Program-made: the position numbers and the translations under genes
Notes under the pieces: model-generated
Told to the model about the DNA's origin: nothing
Seen by the model: the letters and a program-made list of their open reading frames with translations, nothing else
Database searches by the model: none
Shown here: positions 63,139 through 64,000 of the stretch, piece by piece
Layout: each line of letters begins with the position of its first letter
Numbering within the stretch: the first letter of the stretch is position 1
Source: Flavobacterium sp.
GTDB taxonomy: Bacteria > Bacteroidota > Bacteroidia > Flavobacteriales > Flavobacteriaceae
Length of the DNA: 64,000 nucleotides
NCBI RefSeq assembly: GCF_027483985.1
Contig: NZ_JAIXTJ010000050.1
Coordinates: forward strand, 1 to 64,000
Direction: 5' to 3'

Positions 63139-64000
63139 ATGAATTTCGATAGAAAAGATTTATCCAACATACAATTATTAGATTTATATAAAAGACTACT
63201 AAAACCTAGACTGATAGAAGAAAAAATGCTTATTCTGTTACGTCAAGGTAAAGTATCAAAATGGTTTTCGGGTATCGGGCAAGAAGCTATTTCTGTGGGA
63301 ATCACAGCGGCTTTAGACCAAGACGAATACATTTTACCAATGCACCGCAATTTGGGAGTGTTCACTTCGCGTGACATTCCGTTGCACCGTTTGTTCTCAC
63401 AATGGCAAGGTAAAAAAACCGGATTCACCAAAGGTCGCGACAGAAGTTTTCACTTCGGTACGCAAGAATTCCACATCATCGGAATGATTTCGCATCTCGG
63501 ACCGCAAATGGGCGTAGCCGATGGAATCGCTTTAGCAAACAAGTTAAAGAAAAACGGAAAAATTACCGCAGTTTTTACAGGTGAAGGCGCTACTAGTGAA
63601 GGCGATTTTCACGAAGCGCTTAACATAGCATCAGTTTGGGATTTGCCAGTTTTATTCGTAATCGAAAACAATGGCTACGGTCTTTCAACGCCAACCAACG
63701 AACAATACCGTTGCGAAAACCTTGCCGATAAAGGTGTAGGTTACGGAATGGAAAGCCACATAATTGATGGTAATAACATCTTGGAAGTTTACACTAAAAT
63801 TGCTGAGTTAAAAGCTTCGCTAGCGGTAAATCCTAGACCAGTTTTATTAGAATTCAAAACGTTTAGAATGCGCGGGCACGAAGAGGCGAGTGGTACAAAA
63901 TACGTTCCACAAGAATTAATGGACATGTGGGCAATCAAAGATCCAATTGCTAACTACAAAAACTATTTGGTTGATGTTGGTGTTCTATCAGAAGAATTAG
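63139..64000 (+). CDS. 2-oxoacid dehydrogenase E1 component (thiamine diphosphate), partial
   Basis: First 287 residues; the window ends before the stop. Alpha-subunit part of E1: [48 protein letters not shown], the ThDP motif [18 protein letters not shown]...NN (G-D-G-type with ENNGYGLST), and phosphorylation-loop region [13 protein letters not shown]. Bacteroidota commonly fuse alpha and beta parts in one chain; whether this one does cannot be seen. Substrate is either branched-chain 2-oxoacids or pyruvate, more like branched-chain. ATG at 63139. Confidence 0.92.
   Translation, partial: MNFDRKDLSNIQLLDLYKRLLKPRLIEEKMLILLRQGKVSKWFSGIGQEAISVGITAALDQDEYILPMHRNLGVFTSRDIPLHRLFSQWQGKKTGFTKGRDRSFHFGTQEFHIIGMISHLGPQMGVADGIALANKLKKNGKITAVFTGEGATSEGDFHEALNIASVWDLPVLFVIENNGYGLSTPTNEQYRCENLADKGVGYGMESHIIDGNNILEVYTKIAELKASLAVNPRPVLLEFKTFRMRGHEEASGTKYVPQELMDMWAIKDPIANYKNYLVDVGVLSEEL

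Overview
The window is a chromosomal segment of an AT-rich member of the Bacteroidota, almost certainly family Flavobacteriaceae and probably Flavobacterium. The clues are a GyrA with Thr82/Asp86 and a long acidic tail, a type IX secretion (T9SS type A) sorting domain, bacillithiol synthesis gene bshA, a Bacteroidota-type LptD, a GxxExxY gene, lipoproteins with short lipoboxes, and promoters of the TTG-N19/20-TAnnTTTG kind. No ribosomal RNA, CRISPR array, transposase or integrase was seen.

Layout. 1-4.1 kb: gyrA and a TPR protein. 4.1-6.1 kb: thiolase and NlpC/P60 peptidase (minus strand). 6.3-6.6 kb: a tRNA-Ser/Pro/Arg cluster with promoter and terminator. 6.7-13.8 kb: VanX-like dipeptidase, then minus-strand groups (AI-2E-type permease, THUMP-like methyltransferase and exported protein; M43 metalloprotease; tsaD-rsmE-DUF4159). 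13.9-18.4 kb: tamB. 18.6-22.0 kb: a sugar-catabolic run (pfkA, gap, BadF-type sugar kinase, mgsA). 22.2-27.6 kb: ridA, lptD, and divergent amidase and MCE (MlaD) genes. 27.6-30.9 kb: iron-sulfur electron-transfer proteins with a HAD phosphatase. 30.9-39.5 kb: GH3/beta-lactamase fusion, bshA, an outer-membrane barrel, chorismate synthase and a dicarboxylate symporter. 39.6-44.7 kb: T9SS cargo, DCC protein, a MutS2 without Smr domain, and ung.

The most striking region is 44.7-52.8 kb. Nine same-strand genes of unknown function (four predicted lipoproteins or secreted proteins, two multi-pass membrane proteins, two cytosolic proteins, one secreted alpha-helical repeat protein) alternate with about 130-165 bp imperfect-dyad repeats. 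The 5' end of each unit is the reverse complement of the left core of the repeat at that same unit's 3' end, not of the repeat's own right core. This offset is the signature of integron gene cassettes recombined between G and TT of a GTT core. Six of the seven cassettes with long matches carry the same A/C mismatch at position 11 of this pairing. No integrase is present, so it resembles a CALIN (attC cluster lacking an integrase). It includes one non-coding cassette and one collapsed 24-bp site, and it is bounded by remnants.

52.9-59.0 kb: transglutaminase-like protein, orphan solute-binding protein, GNAT, nucleoside phosphorylase, SUI1, a GxxExxY gene inside ~40-bp inverted repeats, and a 2OG-Fe(II) oxygenase, separated by locus-specific simple-sequence repeats. 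59.2-62.4 kb: a type II restriction-modification pair, in which the C5 cytosine methyltransferase carries an N-terminal domain resembling the arm-binding domain of tyrosine recombinases and lies behind four TCCGTA repeats overlapping its promoter. 62.4-63.1 kb: tandem repeats. The window ends inside a 2-oxoacid dehydrogenase E1 gene.
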